From assembly GCA_017591395.1 (NCBI GenBank), contig WEDG01004558.1:1-64000 (forward strand): a stretch of DNA of 64,000 nucleotides. The letters run 5' to 3'. This document shows, piece by piece, positions 42,926 to 54,735 of the stretch. Numbering within the stretch: the first letter of the stretch is position 1; each line of letters opens with the position of its first letter. The DNA is from Schistocephalus solidus. Taxonomy: Eukaryota > Platyhelminthes > Cestoda > Diphyllobothriidea > Diphyllobothriidae. A model generated the notes under the pieces. The model saw only the letters and a program-made list of their open reading frames with translations, was not told the origin of the DNA and made no database searches. A program made the position numbers and the translations under genes.

Positions 42926-45900
42926 AGGTAGTTCTACCAATGACCTAAGCAATACAATCAGCGGAAGAAAACGCACAGATAGGCACAACCGCCTACTCAT
43001 CTTTTGGTAAGCATGCATCAGAGAACAGCGTGAGGGGCCGGGGTGCGTTGCAGTCAAAAATGCACGGTTGGCTGTTTTTAAAAAATCAATTGCTAGATAG
43101 TATTTATAGCATATCAAGTCATGATGGCCATCCTCAACGATCTGCTTAGACCTCCGCAAAATATACATCTCTCCTTTCAACAGGCTTCCGTAATGGCAGT
43201 TTTAGACCAAAGTTCGCAAAAACGGAAGATGCAATTTCCCACTAAATGTCTCTACAGCACCTTCTGACAAAATAGCCGACGCCACTACAGTTGCAAATTT
43301 TACTGGTGACGTTGCGTGTCCGTGAGTCGGAGTAAAGCACGCTCTACAAGTACCAATACCGCAGGCTCGTTGAGAAGTTCGATAGATGCTGTGGACGTGG
43401 CAGTACTAGTCGCAGGTGTCTTCCCTCATTCATGCTGAATACAAATCTTTGGGATAGAGAACACTAAGAATAAATGGGCTTTATAGTGCTCTGGAGCTAC
43501 GACAATCGAGGCGACGCGAGATTCTGTTAATAGCAAGCGGCAGATGTAGTCAAAAATCAGTCATAGATATCGTGATTTCGGTTAGTGTGAATTGTGTGGA
43601 AAAGCACGTGGACGTTTTAGAGTGAGTTTGAATAGTTGGTGGGCGAAACACCAATACCGCACTGAGTGGGTCGGTGGGTGACAAACTAGGCGACCAAAGC
43701 GATTGGACAACATGACGATGGCAGCAGCGGCTAACGCTCTTGTTTTCTGTACGCTAATCTTCACACACCTGGTGCGTCCTTCATCTACATTACTCTTGTC
43801 TACCCACGGTAAATGAGAAACATTACCAGATACAGCAGATTCGCCATATCTTGTGTAAGACTTGTAAAAATGCTGATTGAAGGCATCGACGATGGGGGAA
43901 AGTTCAGGGTACTGTTTACTTTGGAGACTGTTGACATGATGTTGCGCATAGCGGGTGCATGAGAAATGCATCAATGCGATTATTTGCAGCGCACGCGGTT
44001 TCCTGTTGAGAACGGTGACAAGAGCTGAAACTGTTCCTCGGTGTGCAGCCCTTATGGATAATTAATTTTTAACAAGTTCACGAGGTTTCAACCCTTATCT
44101 TGTGAACAAACTTCGCCAATGAAAAGAATAGAGCCTTTATAAAGAAGACTTCAAGGACAAGGTGTGTTCGTTTGGCAGTAAGACTGCAAATCAGGGGTCG
44201 GTTCGACATGGACGCATTCAACAAAGCTGCACACGGGTAAGGTTGATGAAATCACAGCGGGCCATTGGCATAACGGAAAAAGAGCGACGCTCCACGAAGG
44301 AAAGCATTCTAAAAGGTTGAGAAAAGAGGTGTCAAAGCCATGTATGGGGACGGTGTCTGAAAATGGGGTTACCGGCGCACTCAGATGGACTGGATGATTG
44401 TAGAGTATGTGATAAAATACGGGTAAGTCGGGATTGTCTTTGAAATCGCATTGAAAATAGAAGATTATATTAGAAATATTCTATTTAGGTCTAGAAGAAA
44501 GTTTGGAGGCTATGTCACCCAACTGCTTTGTAAACGCAGTGTAGATATGTTCAAGGTAAACTGACTAAAGCTGACGGCCACAGGACATAGCCGCAAGCGG
44601 TAGCCTGCAATGGTTCCTACTGTATAGATTGATAGGGTTAATACTACAGATCGCTGTAGGAGAACGGTTTCGGCGATAAGCACCCCATAAGAATCTACGA
44701 TTAGCGAATTGAAAGGCAGTTGTCAAAACGATTTCAAAACAATCAAAAAACAGAAAGGGCTTAAAAGAAATTCTGCAAACGTACGCGTTTCTGAAGGTAC
44801 TTGTAGCAGCTGACACTGTTTTTGAAGGGAATAGAGACGGACAACCTGTGGGAAATGTGATAGGTTATAATTATGACCATAAGTAAATACACGTAGACAC
44901 ACAAAAAAAGAGCCAAAAAACACGGTCATATGCGAAGCTTTGAAGTACTCCCCAAAGAGAGCATTCACTGTATAAAAAGACAACAGTTGTTTTAGGACAG
45001 GGTTTGCGAGGCATCCCTAGGAGTACCGCTGGGGTGATTTGGGGATTAAAAAGCCTCTTGACACTAGAAAAGATTCTTTGAAAAGAGTTTATTCTGCGGG
45101 AGAAAATGAAGGTGAAGGAAAAGTTTGCGTTATTTAGGGACATTGTGGTAGTTGATCACTTATTTTCAACTAGGACACTTATTACGAAATTTCGGCTTCT
45201 GCGTTTTGGAGATGCAATATGGAGGCCGCAGCAAAAACATGCCCCAGACAAACACAGAGGTCCTAGGTCTCTCCTTCCACCACCCCGGTCACGTGTCCTG
45301 TATGCTAGGGGGATGTTTGCCGTCTACTGAAGTCAGATTACGCTGTGACAGGAAGATTTTAAAAGCACAACAAAGCCGCCTACTGAGACGGATGAGGCAC
45401 AATTTTCTTCTGCGTCAAGGCGTCCTGTCTCAGGCAGCGGCGCAACCGAATTGCTGTTCTCTACTCAACAGACTCCGGTGAGTTTCGAAGCGTACACCGC
45501 CTCCCTCACATTAAGTGGGAGATGCAACCTGATGTAACCCTTAGGGCGCCAGTTAACAGCCTCGAAAGCCGGGCCCTTTAGGGCCCCGTTATGGCTCAAG
45601 TGTGATCAAAGTCAATAGCCAGCAATGCCCGTGTTTTTGATAGAGTCGTCTTCACTCCGGCTATGTATAAGGAACAACAAACAAGACAGCATAACCAGCT
45701 CCGCTAACGGCCATAACTGTGGAGGGATGTCAGACTGTGGGTAATCATCGACACGAACATAACGGCGCTCATTTCCTCCTTACTCTTCAAAGGAAAAGCT
45801 TACAAAAATGCAATTTTCCCACTGAAGTGATTTACTGATGATGTAAGAGGTTCCTTGAGAAAGGTGGAAGTTAAGGCACGGAAACAAGACCTCTCGTAAT

Positions 45901-46829
45901 ACATGTGGCCTTGCGTTAAATTCCAGAGAAATTAAAATACATGATTAAGGTTATGTTTACGGCTAAGGTTAGGGTGGCTCCTCGGTATCTTCAGGGCAAG
46001 AGGCATGACGAAAAGCAATCTGCAAGATGGGTTTTACTAGCCAAGTCAGGGATGTCGGATGGGCCTAATAAATGAAGTCCACCGCGTTATCTAAACGTTT
46101 GAGGTATTGCACTCTCCCATAATTCCCATGCTGGGGTCCTCGAGGTCTTCGCTGCTTAATTATTTGCACACCTTGGTGACACCGTGAGTTTTCGCATCAG
46201 CTGGACTTGGCGGCTGTCGTCCGTGAGGTGTATTAACGTTCTCCCTTAGTTCGAACCGCAATGGACCGAGGATGATCTGGGCATATATTTCCGCCCTTGA
46301 AATCCCTCAACGGACTCTGCAATCAGCAAGGGAGCATCTGGCTGATTCATGTTACCTCCGAAATGCCCTCCGTTGGACCCCCCCCCCCCAAGGGCGACAG
46401 TTTTTTTCTCCTTAATATCACCGGGAGTTTTTTTTTACTGTCTTCTCTTTTTCAACGATGTTAGCCTCGCCAACATATCGAGATAATATTTTTGATACCA
46501 CAACTCGCATATCCAAATAGGGAATTTAAAGGTGACTCACCTAGATCTCCCTCGAATATACTGGTACTGATACTGAAAGATTACTACACTTTAACGACTG
46601 CGACTGAAGATATGCCCAGCTGGACTAACCTCAGAATAACTGTCTGGGCCTTTACAAACCAGTTGTTACAAGAGCACACACAATTTATCCGCATGTTTCG
46701 GAGAGGCGCTGTAGTAAAGGCCCAACAATGTCATCCATGTCCTTGTTCAAGGCTCACTACCTCAAAGTAACGCAACTTCGCCGCGAACTGTTTCCGACAC
46801 ACTGACCTGCAGACTCTCAATTGGCTATG
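42926..46829. other. No recognised gene
   Basis: Several unassigned open frames (the longest 130 codons, minus strand, 43,582-43,974). A short TTAGGG-like stretch at 45,950-45,980 is followed by GTGGCTCCTCG, the first word of the LINE 5' UTR, but the match stops there. C-rich and T-rich homopolymers occur near 46,380-46,435. Confidence 0.4.
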
Positions 46830-48410
46830 CCAACTAAGACCCTGTAAGTGGTAGTATCTGATGAGGAGAGATGTAGTGTTAAGTTACAGCCGGTAGTGTT
46901 CTACCACAGGTTTTCATGGAGATTCGTGTGACCAAAATAGGCCCATGTGGTGTGTGAATGTGCACGGAGAGTGCGGACAGGTGAGTCGGGTGTATGCTAG
47001 AGCTCCAGGCACTGGTTCACCAGTCACTGTACGATGGATTCGCAAGTGATCAACCAGGCCGATGCGTGAGGTGAATGTGTTGTCATATATAGGACAGTTT
47101 CAGAGAGAGTCCCCATCGCTGATGGTGGTGGCGGGGGCAGCGGCGTCGGCGGGGGCGGTGGTGGAGAAGGTAACAGGTGATGAGTATTGGGATGTGGTCT
47201 CTATGATGGTAGGAGTAATGGAATTGATGCCAGGAGTGAGGGTGGGGAAGTCCGAAGGAGGGTTGGCAGAAGTTGACGTAGAAATTGGAATTGTGGGATT
47301 GTTGGTGCATTGCGTCCGAAGATGTCCAACCAGGCCGATTCGCGCGCGGAAGATGCGTTGGCAGCGCGGGCATGTTGACAGGGCCTGGGCATCGATGGTG
47401 TTGGTCTGGGGCGCTGGTTACTTTCGTGCCGCTCTTTTGGCCTTGGCGGCGGCGATCCGGTTGGCCTCATAGATTGCTGAACCAGTCTTCACTGATCTTC
47501 TCCATGCCGGTCTATCCTGGGCGAGGTCCTCCCAGGTCGCCAAGTTGATTTGCAGTTGCTTCAGCGATTTCTTCAAAGTGTCCTTGTAGCGTAGTATTTG
47601 ACCTCCTAGTCGGCGAGCACCCGTAGCGACATCTCCGTAGAAAAGTCATTTGGGTAGTCCCTCGTCAGCCATTCGTACCAGGTCGCTGCTCCATCGCAGT
47701 TACACTTGTCTCAGCATGGCGTAGATGCTGAGGATTCTGGTCCGCTCCAGGACTTCCGTGTCCGGTATTCTGTCTTGTCATCTCAGCTTCAGTATTCTGC
47801 GGAGGCAGCTGAGATGGAAGTGATTCAGTTTCCTGGCGTTGATCGAGTAGGCGGTCCAGGTCTCCCCTCCGTAAAGAAGTGTCGTCAAGATGAAGGCCTT
47901 GTAAATCTTCAGTTTGGTGTTTGAGTTTTACAACCGCGTATTTAGCAATCTGTGAGCCGCGGCCAACTGCAGAAGACGTGTGACCCAGCATTTTCTAAGG
48001 TTACTTTTCTAGCCCGCGAGGAGGCAAGCAGCGCTGTCCCTAAATAGGGCTGCCCGGACATCCCAGACAGCTGCCGAACTCCACTATGGGTCACGGTTTT
48101 GTGTTAGCGGGAGAGCGACCCGAGTTAGCCTGGGCCGCCTGTGGGGTTGCTGTTCCCCTCGCCGTAGGACTTTTTGAGAGAGGGGAGGTGGGAAGTTCGG
48201 TATTCAGACATACCAGGTGTGGAGGCACACACATAGCACCTCACCTGGTTTAGCCCGCTGGTCGTAATGGTTGCCCGGGATGTGGCCGCTGGGAAGAACC
48301 CAACTTCGAGGAGGTACAGGAGCATTCACCATCTACACGAGACAAATGAAGCGACCAAATGCTATCTGTGTGGTGCTACCCCTAACTAGCACTCCCTACA
48401 CCCCAACACA
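46830..48410 (-). mobile_element. LINE derivative C1: 5' module fused to 3' coding region
   Basis: Minus strand. The full 5' UTR (48,410 to about 47,990) and the first codons of the endonuclease ORF ([16 protein letters not shown]) run straight into the LINE thumb region at about 47,919-47,922. The joint shares AACA between the 5' text (AAAACTCAAACA) and the 3' text (GAACACCAAACTGAAG). Relative to copy B, roughly 2.3 kb covering endonuclease and RT is missing. Downstream are the linker, the first zinc finger (about 47,340) and degenerate fingers to about 46,900. It lacks any catalytic domain, so it can only move with another element's help. Confidence 0.85.
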
Positions 48411-48429
48411 CACATCACCTCCTCAGTGC

Positions 48430-49100
48430 AAGCTGATACACTTGAGACTATCACGGTCTCCTAGAAACCGTGACTTGGAAGGCAGCCAAATGACAACAGA
48501 CAGTCAACGGCGGAAGCCCAGGGGGTGTTGAGTGGTTGACCAGTGGACTGGGAGTCAGACAGCGATGACTCCATCTTACCTTCTTGTTTTGGCAATCCTG
48601 CTGTGAGGATCAATGCGACCAGGTCGTGCTGGGGCGCACGAAGACAGGCTCGACACTGCGCCCACACCCGTATCAGACAATTAGCCGGGCTCGGACGGCG
48701 GCATAATGTTGGGGGTGGCGGAAAGAGTGAGGTCATCGGCCTCAGCGCATATTTCTCCCTATAAACAATGTGAAGCTAAAAGCCGTGGCTAGGAAAGTTA
48801 CCAACTACCGGGATAACTCTGCTCCCAGGAGTGGATGTCAGACTGCAATGGCCCCTTCATAATGTGGCCTTTATGACACTCCCGCTCAGCTGGGATCAGA
48901 GCGGCCCGCTTTTTTTGTTATCTCCTTGTATGTGGTGGGTCATAGTGCGTGGTTCTACGCCCTTTCCCATCTGTCTTGATACTGAGCCCAGATGGCGGAG
49001 TGTAACAGAGAGTGGGGTAGATGAAGAACAAGTCACTTTTCCTGCATCATCCCTGTCGTGGAGCCTACGGTGGACGTCATCGAAGCCGCAGGTTGAATTT
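48430..49100 (+). repeat. LINE-tail copy abutting C1 head-to-head
   Basis: Begins just beyond the 5' end of C1, in the opposite orientation. The hairpin at 48,452-48,472 (CACGGTCTC / GAAACCGTG arms, one mismatch) is followed by AGTGGACTGGGAGTCAGACA, a second module at about 48,775 (AAAGCCGTGGCTAGGAAAG) and a diverged terminal segment ending near 49,100. Confidence 0.8.
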
Positions 49101-50349
49101 TCGTGGCTAAAGAGCACATGAAACGTATGCTTCGAAAGTCGCCCTCTCTCACACCCACTGTGGCTCTCGTCAACTTCGACGGAAACTCCACTGGGCTGCT
49201 TTAACTGTCAGTCTGTCCATGCGGTTTTCACAAAATAGCAGCCAGTTAGAAATGCTTACCCCTCAAGCAGCCGAAGTTTTCCTGTTTACCGGAACTGCGG
49301 CTTACACTTTTAGCCAGCCAATGGGGTGAGGTGGTTTCAACCAAAATAAGCCCCGGCAGGCAATGGCAGGGAAATAAGTGCGTTCTATAATTGACCCTTG
49401 CCATGAAGCTTTTTCGGGCCTACCACGCAGGAGAAGTGGATGGTGTGTCCTTTTTCCTCACCAAGTTACTCTCTGTTTTTCTATCTCTCTTAGCCTCCGG
49501 AGATGGCGCATGTCCCAACTGTTTGTCCGGCTTCTATTACCGCTGTTGCTGGTTGCAAACAATGGAAGATACTGTTATTATTATGACAGCGGTGGTGGTG
49601 GTGGTGGTAGTTGCAGCGGCAGTTTTACCGATGCTCTCCACAGTGATTGGCTGAAGGCATTTACGCAAGGCCTGGGTTAACTCGAGAGTTGATATAACTG
49701 CTTCAATTTCCCGAGGTGAAGATAACATCTTGCTTTTACTGTGTTCCAAAACTTTCCGCCTACGGTGACCTATCGCAACCTGACTACTGTCTTTCCGACT
49801 ACAAGCAAGTTTGGACTCCTGCTAACTTATTTTGAAAAAGGGAAACCTATTGTAGGCTAAGGCGTTTTTTAAAGTTTTTCTACCGGCAATGCTCCTAAGG
49901 AATGTGATCTTTCTCGTGCACGGGTCTATCTTCGACCATCGAGAAAAAATAACAGAATTCATTTGTGGGCATTGATTGGGCTCGAACTGATATATTTTAA
50001 AATGCTGATGAACAAGGTGGAAGTCCACTTGCTTCAACACAGACAGCAAGAATTTTATCCTGAAATCTGAAATTAGGAGAGAGTCAGGTTGTCAAAATGG
50101 TCTATTTACTTGGTTAGCCCTCACCGAATAACGGGTATTTGTCTGACTGTTGCGCGATTTTTCGTTTTCGGCCACAAAATTTCTTGACAAGTAGTCCGTT
50201 GAACCAAGCTGACCAAGCTCCGCACTGGAGATGCCCACTTAGTGTCCTGTATTGGGCATATTTTAATGATGATGGGGAGACCCCCAAAAATCTGCACGAG
50301 ATTATAGGCTAACATGGCAAGTTCGGTTCACTTCGTCAGGCCCGTGCGC
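49101..50349. other. No recognised gene
   Basis: Includes a short GGT run at about 49,589-49,612. Nothing else is supported. Confidence 0.4.
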
Positions 50350-50445
50350 GTTAAGTGGCTGACTGGTAAGTGTGAGTAAGGCTGCAATGCCCCCAGGTTA
50401 TACGGTCACTATGGTGCTCCCCCACATTTGGGATGCAAGTCGCTT
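50350..50445 (+). repeat. Short LINE-tail fragment
   Basis: GTGGCTGACTGGTAAG and AAGGCTGCAATGC match the opening of a tail module in plus orientation, just before the minus-strand C2 tail. Confidence 0.55.
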
Positions 50446-50497
50446 CCTTGTTTCGCTGAGAAGCTGGTCGATTGCGCACGGACAGGTCATACGTGGC

Positions 50498-52226
50498 ACA
50501 GGACAGTTTGACCGTCGATTTCGACGAGGTCCACCATATGCTCCAACACCAGTTGGTGCAGGGACGGTGACTTGCGCGTTAATTAGTTTTAAGTGATAGT
50601 AACCTTGCGCTGCATCTACCGCAGTCTCTCCTCCTCCCCCACATGAGCCCGGTGTCAATACAAAGTCAAGAAGACCGGAGATGGGAGAGGGCGCAGGTGG
50701 TTGGCACAGCTGGAGCCGCCCCTGAGTGTACCACCACACCTGGTTCGGATCCCACGGAGTGGGAGTGCCATAAAGGCCACATTAAGAAGGAGCCATTGAA
50801 GCCTGACTCTCAGTCCAGCAGTCAGCCACTCCACACAAAACACACATTGGGATGACCACGCGGTCCGAGTTATCCCGTCAGTCGGCAACCTTCCAAGCCA
50901 CGGCTTTTAGCGCACCGTGATAGTTTCAAGCGTGCCATATTGCTTATAATGAGGAAAATGCGCTGAGATGTTGACCTCACTCTCTCCCCCACCCCCACAA
51001 TCAGACCACCATCCGATCCAGTCAGTTGTTTGAGGTGGGAGTGGGCACATTGGCTGACGGGTCGGCGTACCCGTCTTCGCGCGCCATAGAACGACCTGGC
51101 CCCCATAATGCACACACCAGGATTTACTTACTCAGGGGATATGGAGGAGCCATCGTCATATGACTTCCATTCCAGCGGTCAGTCACTCGACACACACAAA
51201 ACATACAATGGGCCGACTGCGTGGTCTGGTGTAAGCGTTAGATTGGCAGCCTTCCAAGTCACTCTTTCTAGGAAACTGTGATTTTATCAGGTACATTGTG
51301 ATGATTGTGAGGGTGTTGCCTATGTATTAGTGTAGATGGTGTGCGCTGATGTGGCTTAGCCTCCGGTGGTTTACCGCAGGTGGTCGTTGAGGCACATGTG
51401 TCCGAATAGGCCCATGCGGGCGCGGCGACTGTATGTCGGAGCTCCCAGACACTGGTTCACCAGCCTCCGTGCGATGGATTCACAGGTGACCAAGAATCGG
51501 GTCTCGCTGAGGGCAACAATTTGCCACCTTGTAGCGGGCCAGCTCCCTGAGCGACTAGCACCGTCCTTCGTTCCGGTCGGTTGCTCCTAGGATTGTCTAA
51601 AACGGGAACGAACATTCCAGGCTGCTAGTGTGAGTGGACTTATCCGAGCAGCCTGGAGGGTATGGTGAGGGGGATTGTGACGGGGGGTATTGTTATTTGT
51701 TTGAGTTTTACGACAACGTATTGTTTGATCTGCGAGCCGCGGCCAGCTGCAGATGAGGTGATATCCAGAATTTTTAGGGTACCTTTTCTAGCCCCATTCC
51801 TCCGCGAGGAGGCAAGCAGTGCTGTCCCTAAATAGGGCTGCTCGGACATCCCAGACAGCTGCCGAACTCCACTATGGGTCACGGTTTTGTTTTAGTATGA
51901 GAACGACCCGAGTTAGCCTGGGCCGCCTACGGGGTGGCTGTCGCCCCCACCGTAGGACTTTTTGAGAGGGGGGAGTTGGGAAGTTCGGGAGTCAGACATA
52001 CCGGGTGTGGAGGCACACACAACACCGGAGACCCTCACCCTGGTTTAAGCCCGCCGGTCGACGGTTGCCCGGGGTTTGGCCGCTGGGAAGAACCCAACTT
52101 CGAGGAGCCACAGGTGAGAGTTGGGTACCAGTTAGAGGCGGCCACAGGAGCATTCACCACATGTACGAGACAAATGGAGCGACCAAATGCTATCTGTGTG
52201 GTGCTACCCCTAACTAGTACCCCTAC
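50498..52226 (-). mobile_element. LINE derivative C2: 5' UTR, endonuclease start, last zinc finger and tail
   Basis: Minus strand, an almost complete element in miniature. The 5' UTR (52,226 to about 51,750) and the start of the endonuclease (about 51,690-51,495, up to the LSETRF codons with frameshifts) are fused at about 51,489-51,495 to zinc finger four (the GGTCACCTG..AATCCATCG text). The LINE stop at about 51,370 and a two-module tail to 50,498 follow. Relative to copy B about 3.3 kb is missing; a further ~46 bp is lost inside finger five. Both element termini are kept, so it could be mobilised in trans. The breakpoint differs from C1. Confidence 0.88.
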
Positions 52227-52229
52227 ACA

Positions 52230-52470
52230 CCATGTGGCACATACAGACGGCCTGTTGACTTTCGACAGCCACCGTGCCCAATCCTGCCTCCGATTGTGCT
52301 GACTCTCTCGCTGTTGTCACCGGGCATAGGTGGTTGAGGGACGGGAGAGCGCGATAGATGCTGAGCAAGTCCGCTTCCACTGCAAATTAATTCGTGCGTG
52401 AGTCAGTGTCCTGTGTCTACCATTATGTGGGGTACACGGGGGCCATATTTGTTCGCGACAGTCAAAATGA
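52230..52470 (+). repeat. Diverged LINE-tail fragment abutting C2
   Basis: Plus-strand terminal tail segment (GACTCTCTCGCTGTTGTCACC, GGGAGAGCGCGATAGATGC, AATTAATTCGTGCGTGAGTC) directly beyond the 5' end of C2, head-to-head with it, as seen at C1. Confidence 0.65.
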
Positions 52471-53261
52471 CATCAAGGAAGTATCAAAGTTAGAACAGTT
52501 TGCTCTTTAGGTGGCGTTGCCCCTTGCGCTTCGAACTACAGGGTCCTTCTGCACCATGGGTTCTTTAAGTACTTTGATTGGAAGCCGCAGTAACTCCTTG
52601 CGATGCCCACTGTCTTCAAGAGCCTTCATGTGGCGTCACTCATGTCGGGCACGCAATGTATGTTCATGAAACCCATAAAGCTTCTTCCTGTGGAGGTATC
52701 CCTTCTGTCTGGGCTATCCAGTGCCATCAAAGTACTCACATATTAGGTTCTTCCGTTGTTATCTGCGCTGTCCACAAGAAGTCAGTTTTTTGGAGATGAG
52801 ATAGAGTTAACGCCTTTGCGATGCGTGGTGCGTAGTTTAAACAGAAGATAAATATTGCTCAATGCTCGTCCGTTTGCGCTTGACCACAGAATGGAGATGA
52901 GGCCACTTACCGACAGCTCATTTGAGTACACCACGAAACAAAGCTCAATAGAGCCCCATTTCGCGTCTTTTTGAAGCTGACGTTGTCTTCAGTAGAATAT
53001 TGTTGTTATACTCTGTCGGAAAAGTTTATATTTTTCCCCGACTGTCTTTTCTGAACTTTTATCTGACCGAGGTGCACGTTGGTCCCTATCTTTTTATCAC
53101 CTTACTCGCTTGGACTGGACTTCTTTGTTTGGTCAAGGCTAGACTTTGACCTTGAAACTGAAGGTCCGTATCATTTTGATTAGAATCTGTCCTTGACATG
53201 CGCATGACCCACACTTATGGACGCACTTTTTATTGTCCAGAGTCAGGCGTTAAATTCAGCA
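52471..53261. other. No recognised gene
   Basis: Nothing supported. Confidence 0.4.
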
Positions 53262-53417
53262 AACGGATTTTCGACAAGGACTGCTTTTGCAACCCTCCTA
53301 ACCTGGCAACTAATGCTAACCCTAACGAACACATTGTATAGGGGTTAAGGTTAGCGTTTGAACTGAGGGCGAAGGTTGGAGTTAGGGTTAGGATTATGGA
53401 TAGGTTGGTGTGTAGGC
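53262..53417. repeat. Telomere-like repeat block upstream of LINE B
   Basis: Contains CTAACCCTAAC on one side and GGTTAAGGTTAG, GTTAGGGTTAGG on the other, an inverted telomere-like arrangement. The left part (CAAGGACTG...TGCAACCCTCCTAACC) is shared with 61,520-61,600. LINE B starts at its right edge. Confidence 0.65.
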
Positions 53418-53758
53418 AGGTGGCTCCTCGAAGTTGGGTTCTTCCCAGCGGCCACACTCCGGGCAACCGTCACGACCGGCGGGCTAAACCAGGTGAGGGT
53501 CTCCGGTGTTGTGTGTGCCTCCAAACCCGGTATGTCTGACTCCCGAACTTCCCACCTCCCCCTCTCAAAAAGTCCTACGGTGGGGGCGACAGCAACCCCG
53601 TAGGCGGCCCAGACTAACTCGGGTCGTTCTCCCACTAAAAACAAATCCGTGACCATAGTGGAGTTCGGCAGCCGTCTGGGATGTCCGAGCAGCCCCTATT
53701 TAGGGATAGCACTGCTTGCCTCCTCGCGGAGGAAGGGCTAGAAAATGTGCCCTAAAAA
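53418..53758 (+). promoter_or_regulatory. LINE 5' UTR (copy B)
   Basis: About 340 bp, conserved in C1 (minus, 47,990-48,410), C2 (minus, 51,750-52,226) and D (63,175-63,640). Landmarks are GTGGCTCCTCGAAGTTGGGT, the CTCTCAAAAAGTCCTACGGT word and CTATTTAGGGA. Because it is the only part kept with the tail in C2, it probably contains the internal promoter; that is inference. Confidence 0.75.
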
Positions 53759-54735
53759 ATGCTGGGTCTCACGTCTTCTGCAGCCGGCCGCGGCTCGCAG
53801 ATCGCAAAACTACGCGGTCGTAAAAACTCAAACAAACAACAATACCCCCGTCCCCATCCCCTCGCCATACTCTCCCAGGCTGCTCGGGTGAGTCCACTCA
53901 CACTAGCAGCCTGGAATGTTCGTTCCCTTTTAGACAATCCTAGGAGCAACCGGCCGGAACGGAGGACGGCGCTAGTCGCTCGGGAACTGGCGCGCTACAA
54001 GGTGGACATTGCTGCTCTCAGCGAGACCCGATTCTCTGAGCAGGGTCAGCTGGAGGAGGTGGGGGCCGGCTACACTTTCTTCTGGAGCGGCCGGCCAAAG
54101 GCAGAGCAACGCGACGCTGGTGTTGCCTTTGCCATCCGTAACGACATCCTGGGACCTCTGCCCTGTCTGCCGCAGGGTATGAATGATCGCCTGATGAGCC
54201 TCCGCCTGCCTCTTCGGGGAGACCAGTTCGCCACCATCATCAGCGCCTACGCTCCCCCAATGACGAGATCTGATGCGGCGAAGGACGAATTCTACGAGCA
54301 TCTGCACGGCCTGCTGGCGACTGTTTCGAAAGAGTACAAGTTAATTGTCCTTGGTGACTTCAATGCCCGCGTCGGGACGGACCACGCTGCCTGGCAGGGA
54401 GTGCTGGGTCCCCACGGTCTCGGTAACTGCAACGATAACGGCCTCCTTCTTCTGCGCACGTGTGCGCCTTCCGACGCGGGAGAAGGCCACGTGGATGCAC
54501 CCTCGGTCGCGGCGCTGGCATCTGCTGGACTATGTTCTCGTCCGGAGGCGAGATCGACAGGACGTGCTGGTAACCAAGGCGATCCGCGATGCCGATGGTT
54601 GGACAGATCACCGCCTCGTCATCTCCCAGATGAGGCTCCGACTGCAACCCCGACGAAGGCCCCAAGGTAAGAGGCCGCCAGGTAAGTTAAAATACTCTTT
54701 ATTAAATTTGCCTGCTCACTGTTTTTGATTTCAGC
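53759..54735 (+). pseudogene. LINE B endonuclease domain (frameshifted)
   Basis: AP-endonuclease-like (EEP) domain: LAAWNVRSL (about residue 50 of the frame starting at 53,759), LSETRFSEQ (catalytic glutamate), IISAYAPPM and [10 protein letters not shown] (catalytic Asp/Asn). A frame jump at about 54,465 separates these from the final motifs in another frame, LLDYVLVRR and WTDHRLVIS (Asp-His), at about 54,520-54,620. All key residues are visible but split over two frames. The domain normally nicks the target DNA to prime reverse transcription. The ATG at 53,759 is a convenience; the true start is not clear. Confidence 0.9.

Noticed and set aside
43582..43974. Possible host gene (130 codons, minus strand)
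   Set aside because: No recognisable motif, no splice-consistent neighbours, and length within chance expectation for a window this size.
54682..54734. GTAAGT...TTTTTGATTTCAG resembling a 53-bp spliceosomal intron in LINE B
   Set aside because: The supposed intron itself translates in line with the domain (LLNLPAHCF) and the flanking frames do not join after removal (a stop appears at once), so it is coding sequence with mutations.
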